Assembly: GCA_030616025.1 (NCBI GenBank)
Contig: JAUWYD010000116.1
Location: 1-5,029 of the forward strand
Length of the DNA: 5,029 nucleotides
Direction: 5' to 3'
Source: Chloroflexota bacterium
Lineage (GTDB): Bacteria > Chloroflexota > Anaerolineae > UBA7937 > B3-Chlor
In this document: positions 1 through 5,029 of the stretch, one piece after another
Layout of the letters: each line of letters begins with the position of its first letter
How positions within the stretch are numbered: position 1 is the stretch's first letter
Notes under the pieces: model-generated
What the model was told of the DNA's origin: nothing
What the model saw: the letters and a program-made list of their open reading frames with translations, nothing else
Database searches by the model: none
Position numbers and translations under genes: made by a program

Positions 1-70
1 CTAAACGTGCGCTCTGACCACCAGCCAGGATTATCGAACTGATGGGGATGGTCTGCCCTGGCCTTGCCAT
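1..70 (-). CDS. MobA-like molybdenum cofactor guanylyltransferase, N-terminal fragment (cut by the window edge)
   Basis: An ATG at 68-70 opens a frame that stays open to the window edge, giving 23 residues beginning MARPGQTIPI. Residues 11-23 read SSIILAGGQSARL and the next base is G, matching the N-terminal nucleotide-binding signature (LAGGxSxRxG) of the MobA-like NTP transferases. LAGG, rather than LAAG, favours MobA, which attaches GMP to molybdopterin in the cytoplasm, over the cytidylyltransferase MocA, GlmU or IspD. The start is supported by an AGGG at 79-82, 8 nt before the ATG, and by a well-formed promoter at 110-138 that would give a leader of about 32 nt. A YqeB-like molybdenum-hydroxylase maturation gene at the other window edge fits a molybdenum role. 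Only the first motif is visible, so another sugar- or cofactor-nucleotidyltransferase is possible. Confidence 0.6.
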   Translation of the reverse strand, partial: MARPGQTIPISSIILAGGQSARL

Positions 71-109
71 TGGTCTTGCCCTGCCGCCCCGATTTGACCC
101 AGCAACCTA

Positions 110-138
110 AGTATACATCAGAATCGGTGAGGTGTCTA
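110..138 (-). promoter_or_regulatory. Predicted sigma70-type promoter for the MobA-like gene
   Basis: On the minus strand a -35 box TAGACA (133-138; 5 of 6 to TTGACA) is followed by a 17-bp spacer and a -10 box TATACT (110-115; 5 of 6 to TATAAT). Transcription would begin near 102-104, about 32 nt before the proposed ATG at 70. The promoter lies just past the last codon of the decayed reductase gene, so the MobA-like gene does not depend on read-through from it. Motif match only. Confidence 0.6.
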
Positions 139-151
139 TCATCGAGACCTC
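129..151. promoter_or_regulatory. Imperfect 23-bp dyad overlapping the -35 box, possible operator
   Basis: The bases from 129 to 151 form a dyad centred on 140 in which 9 of 11 base pairs match, with outer arms GAGGT and ACCTC. It covers the whole -35 box of the minus-strand promoter at 110-138. No T-tract follows it in either direction, so a terminator is unlikely. A protein bound here would block or modulate transcription of the MobA-like gene. No second copy was noticed in the window and the regulator is unknown. Confidence 0.3.
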
Positions 152-885
152 ATTTCCCTCCTGTGGCCAGTGCAAAGGCCCGCAGGAAACCATGTGAGGT
201 GCGCTCCGCAGCTGGCAAGCGACTCTGAAGCCGGTAGTTTCACGCCATCTTCCGGCCCCTGTCCTTCGTCCAACGCCTCTGGTATTCCTTGAGCGAGTCC
301 CGGGAGGTATCGCTCCGTTCCACTGCGTCAACAGCCACCTCCGCCGCCAGTTGCGCAGCGATCATCGCGTTCGCGATGCCTCCCCCGGTCAGCGGGTCAG
401 CCTGCCTGGCCCCGTCGCCAATCAACATCAACCCGTCGCTCACGATATCATCGCTGGCGATGCCGACGGGCACGTTTCCTGTGACGAGTGTGAGCAAATA
501 ACCACCGTTCCTCTGGTTCCAGGAAAGGAAGAAGCATCTCTCGATTGATGCCCTCTGCACAGCGTGCGGGGCTGCCTATCTCCTGTCGCTTTTCCAGCAG
601 AAGTACGTTCAAACCCCGTTCTGCGGCAAATCGCGCGGCTGTGGAACCAGCAGGCCCGGCTCCCACGACCACCAGGTCATACTTCTGCCTCACAGAAGCA
701 AGAGGAGGCACATCCCCTTCCACTGTCAAAGCTCCCGCGGGACAGGCTTGGATACACAGTTCACAGACCTTGCATTGCGCCTCGTCGATGACCAGCCTGG
801 TCTCAGCCAGCTCCAGCGCGCCTGAAGGCCAAACACTGACGCATACCCCGCAACAGGTGCATCGTTCCGCTGGAGACCGTATCAT
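150..885 (-). pseudogene. Decayed geranylgeranyl-reductase-family FAD oxidoreductase with N-terminal 2x[4Fe-4S] ferredoxin domain
   Basis: The proposed start is the ATG at 883-885, which opens [10 protein letters not shown] ferredoxin domain follows: first cluster [12 protein letters not shown], whose fourth cysteine is Trp (TGG), and second cluster [12 protein letters not shown], intact. Next come a Rossmann FAD motif ([13 protein letters not shown], about 645-685) and the family signature GSPARCAEG. Similarity in this frame fades near 502 and the frame stops at 448-450. It resumes in another frame near 479 with GNVPVGI, then GDGARQADPLTGGGIANAM, the FAD-binding C-terminal block. The middle of the catalytic domain is missing, roughly 150-200 residues including the usual W-[IV]-F-P segment. 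A TGA at 240-242 interrupts the protein, but NYRLQSRLP...FLRAFALATGGK continues in frame to the TGA at 150-152. Members of this family reduce prenyl double bonds of geranylgeranyl lipids or quinones, or act on related isoprenoids. This copy should be inactive. An upstream ATG at 949-951 lies in the terminator hairpin and is disfavoured. Confidence 0.85.
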
Positions 886-918
886 CTCCTCGCACTTCCA
901 CCTGGCACTTGGCGCGCG

Positions 919-948
919 AAACAAGAAAGGGATGCCCGAGGGCATCCC
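919..948 (-). terminator. Intrinsic terminator of the acyl carrier protein gene
   Basis: On the minus strand GGGATGCCC and GGGCATCCC (929-948) form a perfect 9-bp stem around a 2-nt gap, or an 8-bp stem with a CTCG tetraloop. The T-rich tail TTTCTTGTTT (919-928) follows directly. The hairpin begins about 27 nt after the acpP stop codon, a typical place for a Rho-independent terminator. It separates acpP transcription from the decayed reductase gene, for which I see no promoter of its own. Confidence 0.85.
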
Positions 949-975
949 CATTCCGTCAAGCCGGTTGCGAATACT

Positions 976-1260
976 CTATGCCAGTCCTTCCTCGGCGACG
1001 CGCTTCTCGATGTAGGCCACAGCTTGCCCAACCGTGGTTATCTCCTGAGCCTCTTCATCGGAAATCTCAACCGCGCGGCCGAATTTCTCCTCAAAGTACT
1101 CCTCAAAGGCCATGATTAGTTCGACAAGATCGAGGGAATCGGCCTCGAGATGCTCCTTGAAGTTCGCCTCAAGCGCGACCTTGCTTTCATCTACACCGAG
1201 CTGCTCGACGATGATCGCCTTGACCGCAGTGAAGACATCACCTTCACGCGCTTCGCTCAT
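976..1260 (-). CDS. acpP: Acyl carrier protein
   Basis: Small acidic four-helix protein that carries acyl chains on a 4'-phosphopantetheine arm during cytoplasmic fatty acid synthesis. From the ATG at 1258-1260 it is 94 residues, longer than the roughly 78 of E. coli AcpP, with a few extra residues at both ends. The attachment motif ADSLDLVEL is at residues 40-48, with Ser42 the expected modified serine. Helix II and the rest of the fold are recognisable ([32 protein letters not shown]), and Glu/Asp dominate. The GTG at 1267-1269 would add three residues (MKG) and also has an AGGA-type site upstream, so the start is ambiguous. The gene has its own promoter (1308-1336) and terminator (919-948), so it is probably monocistronic. 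It is divergent from fni. A specialised ACP for another acyl pathway cannot be excluded, because no other fatty acid genes are in view. Confidence 0.93.
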   Translation of the reverse strand: MSEAREGDVFTAVKAIIVEQLGVDESKVALEANFKEHLEADSLDLVELIMAFEEYFEEKFGRAVEISDEEAQEITTVGQAVAYIEKRVAEEGLA

Positions 1261-1268
1261 CCCTTTCA

Positions 1269-1273
1269 CCCCT
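1269..1273 (-). promoter_or_regulatory. Ribosome binding site of acpP
   Basis: AGGGG on the minus strand lies 8 nt before the ATG at 1258-1260 and supports that start. A second purine run, AGAGGAAG, just upstream (about 1276-1283) would serve the alternative GTG at 1267-1269, so the two starts cannot be fully separated by sequence. Confidence 0.5.
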
Positions 1274-1307
1274 TTCTTCCTCTGGATTCGTCCAAGTTAT
1301 CTCTGTA

Positions 1308-1336
1308 AGTATAGCAGCATTCGAGGAGCTAGTCAA
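1308..1336 (-). promoter_or_regulatory. Predicted sigma70-type promoter of acpP
   Basis: On the minus strand the -35 box TTGACT (1331-1336; 5 of 6) and -10 box TATACT (1308-1313; 5 of 6) are separated by exactly 17 bp. Initiation near 1300-1302 would give a leader of about 40 nt before the ATG at 1260. The -35 box sits 2 bp from the -35 box of the divergent fni promoter. Confidence 0.75.
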
Positions 1337-1343
1337 GCTTGAC
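1332..1343. promoter_or_regulatory. 12-bp perfect palindrome formed by back-to-back -35 boxes
   Basis: GTCAAGCTTGAC reads the same on both strands, centred between 1337 and 1338. It is made of the two divergent -35 boxes (1331-1336 minus, 1339-1344 plus) and the 2 bp between them. It may be a simple consequence of facing TTGAC boxes, or also an operator through which one protein controls both acpP and the isoprenoid genes. Two polymerases could hardly occupy both promoters at once. Confidence 0.5.
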
Positions 1344-1367
1344 AAGCGCCACCAAAACGCTGATAAT
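1339..1367 (+). promoter_or_regulatory. Predicted sigma70-type promoter of the fni-prenyl synthase operon
   Basis: A consensus -35 box TTGACA (1339-1344) is followed by a 17-bp spacer and the -10 box GATAAT (1362-1367; 5 of 6). Initiation near 1374 would leave a leader of about 57 nt before the fni ATG at 1431. I see no riboswitch-like fold or attenuator in that leader. Confidence 0.75.
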
Positions 1368-1430
1368 CCTTGTCGAACACCTCATTACCCTACCAACACC
1401 CGACGGATTCAGAAGTTACGAAAGCACCAA

Positions 1431-2459
1431 ATGCACCAGCAGCGCAAGCTCGAACATCTTCGCATCTGCCTGGACAAGGATCCCCAATTCACCCATCTAA
1501 CCACAGGCCTCGAACGCTATCGTTTCATCCATCAGGCCCTGCCAGAGATTGACCTCGCTGAGGTGCGATTGTCGTCCGGACTGCTGGGCAAGGATCTGAG
1601 CGCCCCCTTGATCATCTCCTCCATGACCGGAGGCACAAAGGAAGCTGAGCACGTTAATCTGAGCCTAGCGGAAGCTGCTCAGCAAACAGGAGTGGCCATG
1701 GGGGTGGGCTCCCAACGAGCGGCGCTGGAGGATCCCACTCTGGTACACAGCTACCAAGTTAGAAGAGTGGCGCCAGACATCCTGCTCCTCGCGAACCTGG
1801 GCGCCGTGCAGCTCAACTACGAGTACGACTTGGAGGACTGCCATCGAGCGGTGGAGATGATAGATGCGGATGCTCTGATCCTGCATTTGAACCCCTTGCA
1901 GGAGTGCCTCCAACCTGGTGGCAACACAGACTTCTCCTCTTTGCTGACGAAGATCGAGGAGGTGTGCCACCGTCTCCCCGTGCCCGTGGTAGTGAAAGAA
2001 GTGGGCTGGGGGATCTCAGAGAGGGTGGCTAAGATGCTGGCCGGGGCTGGCGTGGCAGCCATAGACGTAGCTGGCTCCGGAGGAACCTCTTGGAGCGCGG
2101 TGGAACAGTACAGAGCTCTCGACGAAAAAACGGGCAATATCGCGCAAGCCTTTGCCGATTGGGGTATTCCCACCGCCGAATCCATTCAGATGGGGCGACA
2201 AGGCGCGCCGAAGACGACCATCATAGGCAGTGGGGGCATCCGCACCGGCATGGACGTGGCAAAGGTGATAGCTCTCGGCGCCCGTGCCGGGGGAATGGCA
2301 GCGCCGCTGCTAGAGCCTTCCACAATCGGTGCCGCTGCAGTCGTCTCTAAGCTAGAGGAGGTGATCGAGGAGCTGCGCATATCTATGTTCTTGATAGGCG
2401 CCACGAACATAGATACTCTGAGGGATACCCCACTGCTGCGCAAAGTCGATCAGGCATAG
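1431..2459 (+). CDS. fni: Type 2 isopentenyl-diphosphate delta-isomerase (FMN-dependent)
   Basis: Interconverts IPP and DMAPP in the cytoplasm using reduced FMN and Mg2+, supplying the allylic primer for prenyl chains. The protein is 342 residues, normal for the family, and a TIM-barrel flavoprotein. Visible landmarks are RKLEHLRICL (residues 5-14), ALPEIDL (36-42), SSMTGG (63-68), MGVGSQRA (90-97), ANLGAVQL (121-128), HLNPLQE (152-158), VVVKEVGWGIS (186-196), the phosphate-binding AGSGGTSW (214-221) and GSGGIRTGMDVAKVIALGA (266-284). The N-terminal RKxEHL block, normally within about ten residues of the start, supports the ATG at 1431; the ribosome site before it is weak (GAAAG). One oddity is QPGG at 161-164, where I would expect QPEG. 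The next gene starts 8 bp after the stop, indicating an operon from the promoter at 1339-1367. This isomerase type often accompanies the mevalonate pathway, but no other pathway gene is in view. Confidence 0.95.
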   Translation: MHQQRKLEHLRICLDKDPQFTHLTTGLERYRFIHQALPEIDLAEVRLSSGLLGKDLSAPLIISSMTGGTKEAEHVNLSLAEAAQQTGVAMGVGSQRAALEDPTLVHSYQVRRVAPDILLLANLGAVQLNYEYDLEDCHRAVEMIDADALILHLNPLQECLQPGGNTDFSSLLTKIEEVCHRLPVPVVVKEVGWGISERVAKMLAGAGVAAIDVAGSGGTSWSAVEQYRALDEKTGNIAQAFADWGIPTAESIQMGRQGAPKTTIIGSGGIRTGMDVAKVIALGARAGGMAAPLLEPSTIGAAAVVSKLEEVIEELRISMFLIGATNIDTLRDTPLLRKVDQA

Positions 2460-2467
2460 AACGAGCC

Positions 2468-3487
2468 ATGGCATTCGACAACTTGAGCAACTACCTGACC
2501 GCCATCGAGGCAGAGATGAAGGCCTCAATGGCGGTTTCTGAAGAGGCACTGGCCCCCTACTACGGCATGATGTTCTACCACCTGGGATGGGCAGATGAGA
2601 GCTTCTCTCTGCGGGAGCAGAAATCGGGCAAACGGGTGCGCCCTCTCCTGTGCCTCCTGTCATGCGAAGCTTGCGGTGGAGACTGGCACCGTGCCCTCCC
2701 GGCTGCGGCCACGGTCGAGTTGACACACAATTTCTCCCTCATCCACGATGACATCGAGGACGGCAGCCTCGAACGACGCCACCGTCCAACCGTGTGGAGC
2801 ATCTGGGGTCAGGCTCAGGCCATCAACGCCGGTGATGGCCTCTTTGCTATCAGCCGCCTTGCCCTTCAGCGACTGCGGGAGCGCGGCGTCCCTCCTGAAC
2901 AGATTGTCCATGCCTTCAGAGTTGTTGATGAGACCTGCCTAGCCCTTACCGAGGGTCAGTATCTGGATCTGACCTTTGAGGCACAGGAGGCCGTCAGTGT
3001 CGAGATGTACATGCAGATGATCGGGAACAAAACTGCTTCCCTCATAGGATGCGCAACCCAACTGGGGTCGCTGCTGGGTACGGCAGACCGGGAGACCGTG
3101 GAGCACTACCGCATCTTCGGTCACCAGCTGGGACTGGCCTTTCAGGTAATCGACGATATACTGGGAATCTGGGGCGAGGAAAAGACCACCGGAAAGGGGG
3201 TGGGAGAGGATATCGTCAACAAGAAGAAGTCCCTGCCGGTGGTCTACGCGCTGCAAAAGGGGGACCGGCAGCTGCGGGAAATCTACAGTCAGGAAAGCAT
3301 AGCACCTCGAGAAGTACAGATGGTCATAGAGAAACTGGACAGCCTTGGCGCTCGGGAATACGCGCGCCAGACGGCCACTCAGCACCGGCAGTTGGCGCTG
3401 GCCGCCCTGGAAAAGGCCGACACACAGAACCGGGCACAGGACAAGTTGCAGGAGCTAGCCCTCTTCTTGGTCGAGAGAGAGTATTAG
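2468..3487 (+). CDS. Polyprenyl (probably geranylgeranyl) diphosphate synthase, IdsA-like
   Basis: Trans-prenyltransferase that adds IPP to allylic diphosphates in the cytoplasm. At 339 residues it is of usual length. It shows GKRVRP (residues 54-59, IPP binding), the first aspartate-rich motif DDIED (94-98) with the basic RRHRPTVW after it (103-110), NKT (187-189), and the second motif DDILG (229-233) followed by a KKKSLPVV stretch (252-259). DDILG in place of DDxxD, together with GIWGEE and TGKGVGED, resembles the IdsA group of actinobacterial and Chloroflexota-like enzymes. Phe89, five residues before the first motif, and the absence of an insertion in that motif suggest a C15-C20 product, most likely geranylgeranyl diphosphate; this is inference. 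It is cotranscribed with fni. Its TAG overlaps the hemW stop on the opposite strand by 4 nt. Confidence 0.93.
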   Translation: MAFDNLSNYLTAIEAEMKASMAVSEEALAPYYGMMFYHLGWADESFSLREQKSGKRVRPLLCLLSCEACGGDWHRALPAAATVELTHNFSLIHDDIEDGSLERRHRPTVWSIWGQAQAINAGDGLFAISRLALQRLRERGVPPEQIVHAFRVVDETCLALTEGQYLDLTFEAQEAVSVEMYMQMIGNKTASLIGCATQLGSLLGTADRETVEHYRIFGHQLGLAFQVIDDILGIWGEEKTTGKGVGEDIVNKKKSLPVVYALQKGDRQLREIYSQESIAPREVQMVIEKLDSLGAREYARQTATQHRQLALAALEKADTQNRAQDKLQELALFLVEREY

Positions 3488-4632
3488 CTGTTCGAAACAG
3501 GGAGAAACCTCTCAAAAACCTCATTCCCCAGCAAACGGCCCCGCACAGTTAGTCTCACCCCTCTGCCGTTTACATCCAAGAGCCCTTGGGCGACCAATTC
3601 CTTTGTCTGGTCCCCGTAGACGGCAGCCAGCGGCAGGTGAAAGCGCTCTTCAAACTCCTGGAAAGACACGCCCTCACACAAGCGAAGACCCATGATCATG
3701 GTCTCGCTCATCTCGAGGGAGACGTGAATCTCTTCCCTCTCGGCCACGCAGCTTTGTCCCCGCTCCATCCGCCTGACGTATTCTTGAGGACGGGCAACGT
3801 TGCGATATCTGGTTCCACGATGGAGCGAATGTGCCCCGGCTCCGAAACCGAGATACGGCCGGTTGCGCCAATACGTGATGTTGTGCTGACATTCGTAACC
3901 ACTCCTGGCCCAGTTGGAAATCTCGTAATGATCGTACCCAGCCTCTCTTAGTGTCTCCCCCGCCCAGGAATACATGTCGGCAGCTAGGTCCGGGTCGGGA
4001 AAGGGAATCTGTCCCGTGGAGATGACCTCGGCCAAGGGAGTGCCTTCCTCTACGGTGAGGCAGTATAGAGACAGATGGTCTGGTTTCAAGTCGATCGCCT
4101 CCGCAAGGTCGGCCTTCCACTGATCAAGGGTCTGAGTCGGCAGCGCGTAGATCAGATCCAGATTGACGTTCTCAAAACCGGTCTTCCGCGCCAGATTGTA
4201 GGTCTCTCTCGTCTCGTGGGCTGTGTGGACCCTCCCCAGGAGCGACAGCATCTCGTCAGAGAAGCTCTGGGCCCCCAGGCTCAAGCGGTTGACGCCCAGC
4301 TCCCTCAGGGCCGACAGATAGCCAGTGTCAACCGTTCCGGGGTTAGCTTCGACGCTGATCTCCGCATCCTCAGGCAGGGCGAAGTGCTGCTTGCAGGCCT
4401 GCAATATCCCCGCTACCGGTTCAACACTCAGTACCGTCGGCGTGCCACCACCCAGATAGACAGTCCCCGCTTCCACACGGCCCATGCCTTCGCCGTACAG
4501 GCCAATCTCCTGTGCCAGTGCCTCAGCATACCCCTCGTACAGATGACTCAATCCAGCGTAGGAGTTGAAGGTACAATACCTGCACCTGGACACACAGAAA
4601 GGAACGTGGATGTATAGACTCAAGGACTTCAT
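3484..4632 (-). CDS. hemW: HemW-type radical SAM protein (heme chaperone, coproporphyrinogen oxidase-like)
   Basis: Radical SAM protein of 382 residues, close to E. coli HemW (378). The [4Fe-4S] and SAM-binding motif is CVSRCRYCTF (residues 13-22; Cys13, Cys17, Cys20). The Phe after CxYCx is typical of HemW, whereas the true oxygen-independent oxidase HemN has a fourth Cys there. Other landmarks are GGGTPT (61-66), EANPGT (95-100), LSLGAQSF (117-124), the HemW-associated HNITYW (250-255) followed by GFGAGAHS (262-269), and a C-terminal winged-helix-like end (LTVRGRLLGNEVFERFL, 361-377). HemW binds heme and is proposed to deliver it to membrane respiratory proteins; older databases call it coproporphyrinogen III oxidase. 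The ATG at 4630-4632 places the PFC motif at the usual distance, though the upstream ribosome site is weak. It starts 23 bp after the yqeB-like gene, so cotranscription is likely. It ends in a 4-nt convergent overlap with the prenyl synthase gene. Confidence 0.93.
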   Translation of the reverse strand: MKSLSLYIHVPFCVSRCRYCTFNSYAGLSHLYEGYAEALAQEIGLYGEGMGRVEAGTVYLGGGTPTVLSVEPVAGILQACKQHFALPEDAEISVEANPGTVDTGYLSALRELGVNRLSLGAQSFSDEMLSLLGRVHTAHETRETYNLARKTGFENVNLDLIYALPTQTLDQWKADLAEAIDLKPDHLSLYCLTVEEGTPLAEVISTGQIPFPDPDLAADMYSWAGETLREAGYDHYEISNWARSGYECQHNITYWRNRPYLGFGAGAHSLHRGTRYRNVARPQEYVRRMERGQSCVAEREEIHVSLEMSETMIMGLRLCEGVSFQEFEERFHLPLAAVYGDQTKELVAQGLLDVNGRGVRLTVRGRLLGNEVFERFLPVSNS

Positions 4633-4655
4633 AGGTTGTCAACTCATAGAGAAGG

Positions 4656-5029
4656 TCACTTTGACTGTTCCCGGCGAAGATAGAGAATCGCTTCCAAGAC
4701 CCCACCACCGATGGCCAGCGCCTTGTCGGAAATGGTGAAACAGTGTTCTTTGACACCGCGGGGATCGACATCGCCTATCTTCAAGCCCTTCCTCACCGTC
4801 AGTCCATCGGCCAGCAACCCCCTGAGCACCCCGGTGATGCCAGCGACCACCGGTGCGCCGTCAACATGACCCACTACTTCTCCCTCTCTCACCTCATCCC
4901 CGATTTGTCTCTCGCCCCGGAATACACCCGAACAGGGAGCCCGGACGAGTCGTTCGACGGAGTAGCCCATGACCGCACCTGGCACACCCGTATCGGGAGC
5001 GGCGCTCCCTTCGAGAATGACTCTCCCCA
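4656..5029 (-). CDS. yqeB: YqeB/EF2563-family selenium-dependent molybdenum hydroxylase maturation protein, C-terminal part
   Basis: The frame is open to the right edge, so the N-terminus is missing and about 123 C-terminal residues are visible, beginning GRVILEGSAAPDTGVPG and ending in TGA. The recognisable pattern is APCSGVFRG, IGDEVREGEVVGHVDG, GVLRGLLADGLTVRKG, KIGDVDPRG, then CFTISDKALAIGGGVLEAIL. I recognise this as the end of the EF2563/YqeB family, which co-occurs with selenium-dependent molybdenum hydroxylases and is thought to help mature them; its biochemistry is unclear. The repeated hydrophobic-Gly pattern resembles a barrel-sandwich (biotinyl/lipoyl-like) fold, but no biotinylation MKM motif is present. 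A GTG at 4983-4985 is not the start, because conserved sequence continues upstream of it. hemW follows after 23 bp on the same strand. Confidence 0.85.
   Translation of the reverse strand, partial: GRVILEGSAAPDTGVPGAVMGYSVERLVRAPCSGVFRGERQIGDEVREGEVVGHVDGAPVVAGITGVLRGLLADGLTVRKGLKIGDVDPRGVKEHCFTISDKALAIGGGVLEAILYLRREQSK

Noticed and set aside
107..331. 74-codon minus-strand open frame at the left end
   Set aside because: It is out of frame with the reductase remnant, whose family-like sequence covers the same bases; arginine-rich with no motif.
886..951. N-terminal extension of the reductase from the ATG at 949-951
   Set aside because: These codons are the terminator hairpin and its T-tract, and the ferredoxin domain begins normally after the ATG at 885.
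545..1015. Long plus-strand open frame antisense to the reductase and acpP
   Set aside because: No recognisable domain; it is the complement of the ferredoxin/FAD coding sequence and acpP.
1817..2185. Minus-strand open frame inside fni
   Set aside because: A shadow of the conserved isomerase coding sequence, low in complexity and without a motif.
3157..3171. DDILG as a defect in the second aspartate-rich motif of the prenyl synthase
   Set aside because: IdsA-like synthases commonly carry DDLLG or DDILG followed by IWG, so this is a subgroup trait.
3488..3500. CTGTT-CGA-AACAG stem as a bidirectional terminator
   Set aside because: Only 5 bp, and no T-tract on either strand.
4075..4617. 180-codon plus-strand open frame antisense to hemW
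   Set aside because: It mirrors clearly conserved HemW sequence and has no motif or convincing ribosome site of its own.
4614..4642. TTGACA on the minus strand just before hemW as a hemW promoter
   Set aside because: The hexamer 17 bp downstream is GTCTAT, a poor -10, and it would start transcription inside the hemW coding sequence.

Overview
This looks like bacterial chromosomal DNA with fairly high GC (by eye somewhat above 55%). The evidence is sigma70-type promoters, a Shine-Dalgarno site, an intrinsic terminator, tightly packed genes, and TAA/TAG/TGA all used as ordinary stops. The gene set is a type 2 isopentenyl-diphosphate isomerase, an IdsA-like polyprenyl synthase, a ferredoxin-fused geranylgeranyl reductase, HemW and a YqeB/EF2563-family protein. 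That would suit an anaerobic or facultative lineage such as Chloroflexota, but this is an inference from gene content only. I see no insertion sequence, CRISPR array, tRNA or rRNA, and no gene-free stretch over 300 bases apart from the pseudogene.

Layout, left to right. At 1-70 (minus) is the first part of an NTP-transferase, probably MobA, cut by the window edge and preceded by its own promoter (110-138). At 150-885 (minus) is a decayed geranylgeranyl-reductase-family flavoprotein with an N-terminal two-cluster ferredoxin domain. It has a large internal deletion, a frame change, an internal TGA and a lost cluster cysteine. An intrinsic terminator (919-948) separates it from an acyl carrier protein gene (976-1260, minus). 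A compact divergent control region (1261-1430) holds two good promoters whose -35 boxes lie 2 bp apart inside a 12-bp perfect palindrome. Rightward run fni (1431-2459) and a prenyl diphosphate synthase (2468-3487), 8 bp apart. The synthase converges on hemW (3484-4632, minus) with a 4-nt overlap. hemW follows the 3' part of a yqeB-like molybdenum-hydroxylase maturation gene (4656-5029, minus) that runs off the right edge.

How the genes fit together: Fni interconverts IPP and DMAPP, and the synthase condenses them into an all-trans prenyl diphosphate, probably C15-C20. A geranylgeranyl reductase would be the natural next enzyme, saturating geranylgeranyl chains of lipids or quinones, but the copy here is broken. 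The divergent ACP would link this locus to acyl-chain synthesis. Molybdenum-cofactor-related genes lie at both edges. The most notable points are the multiply damaged reductase next to intact prenyl-synthesis genes, and the back-to-back promoter palindrome. I did not find a convincing undescribed system.
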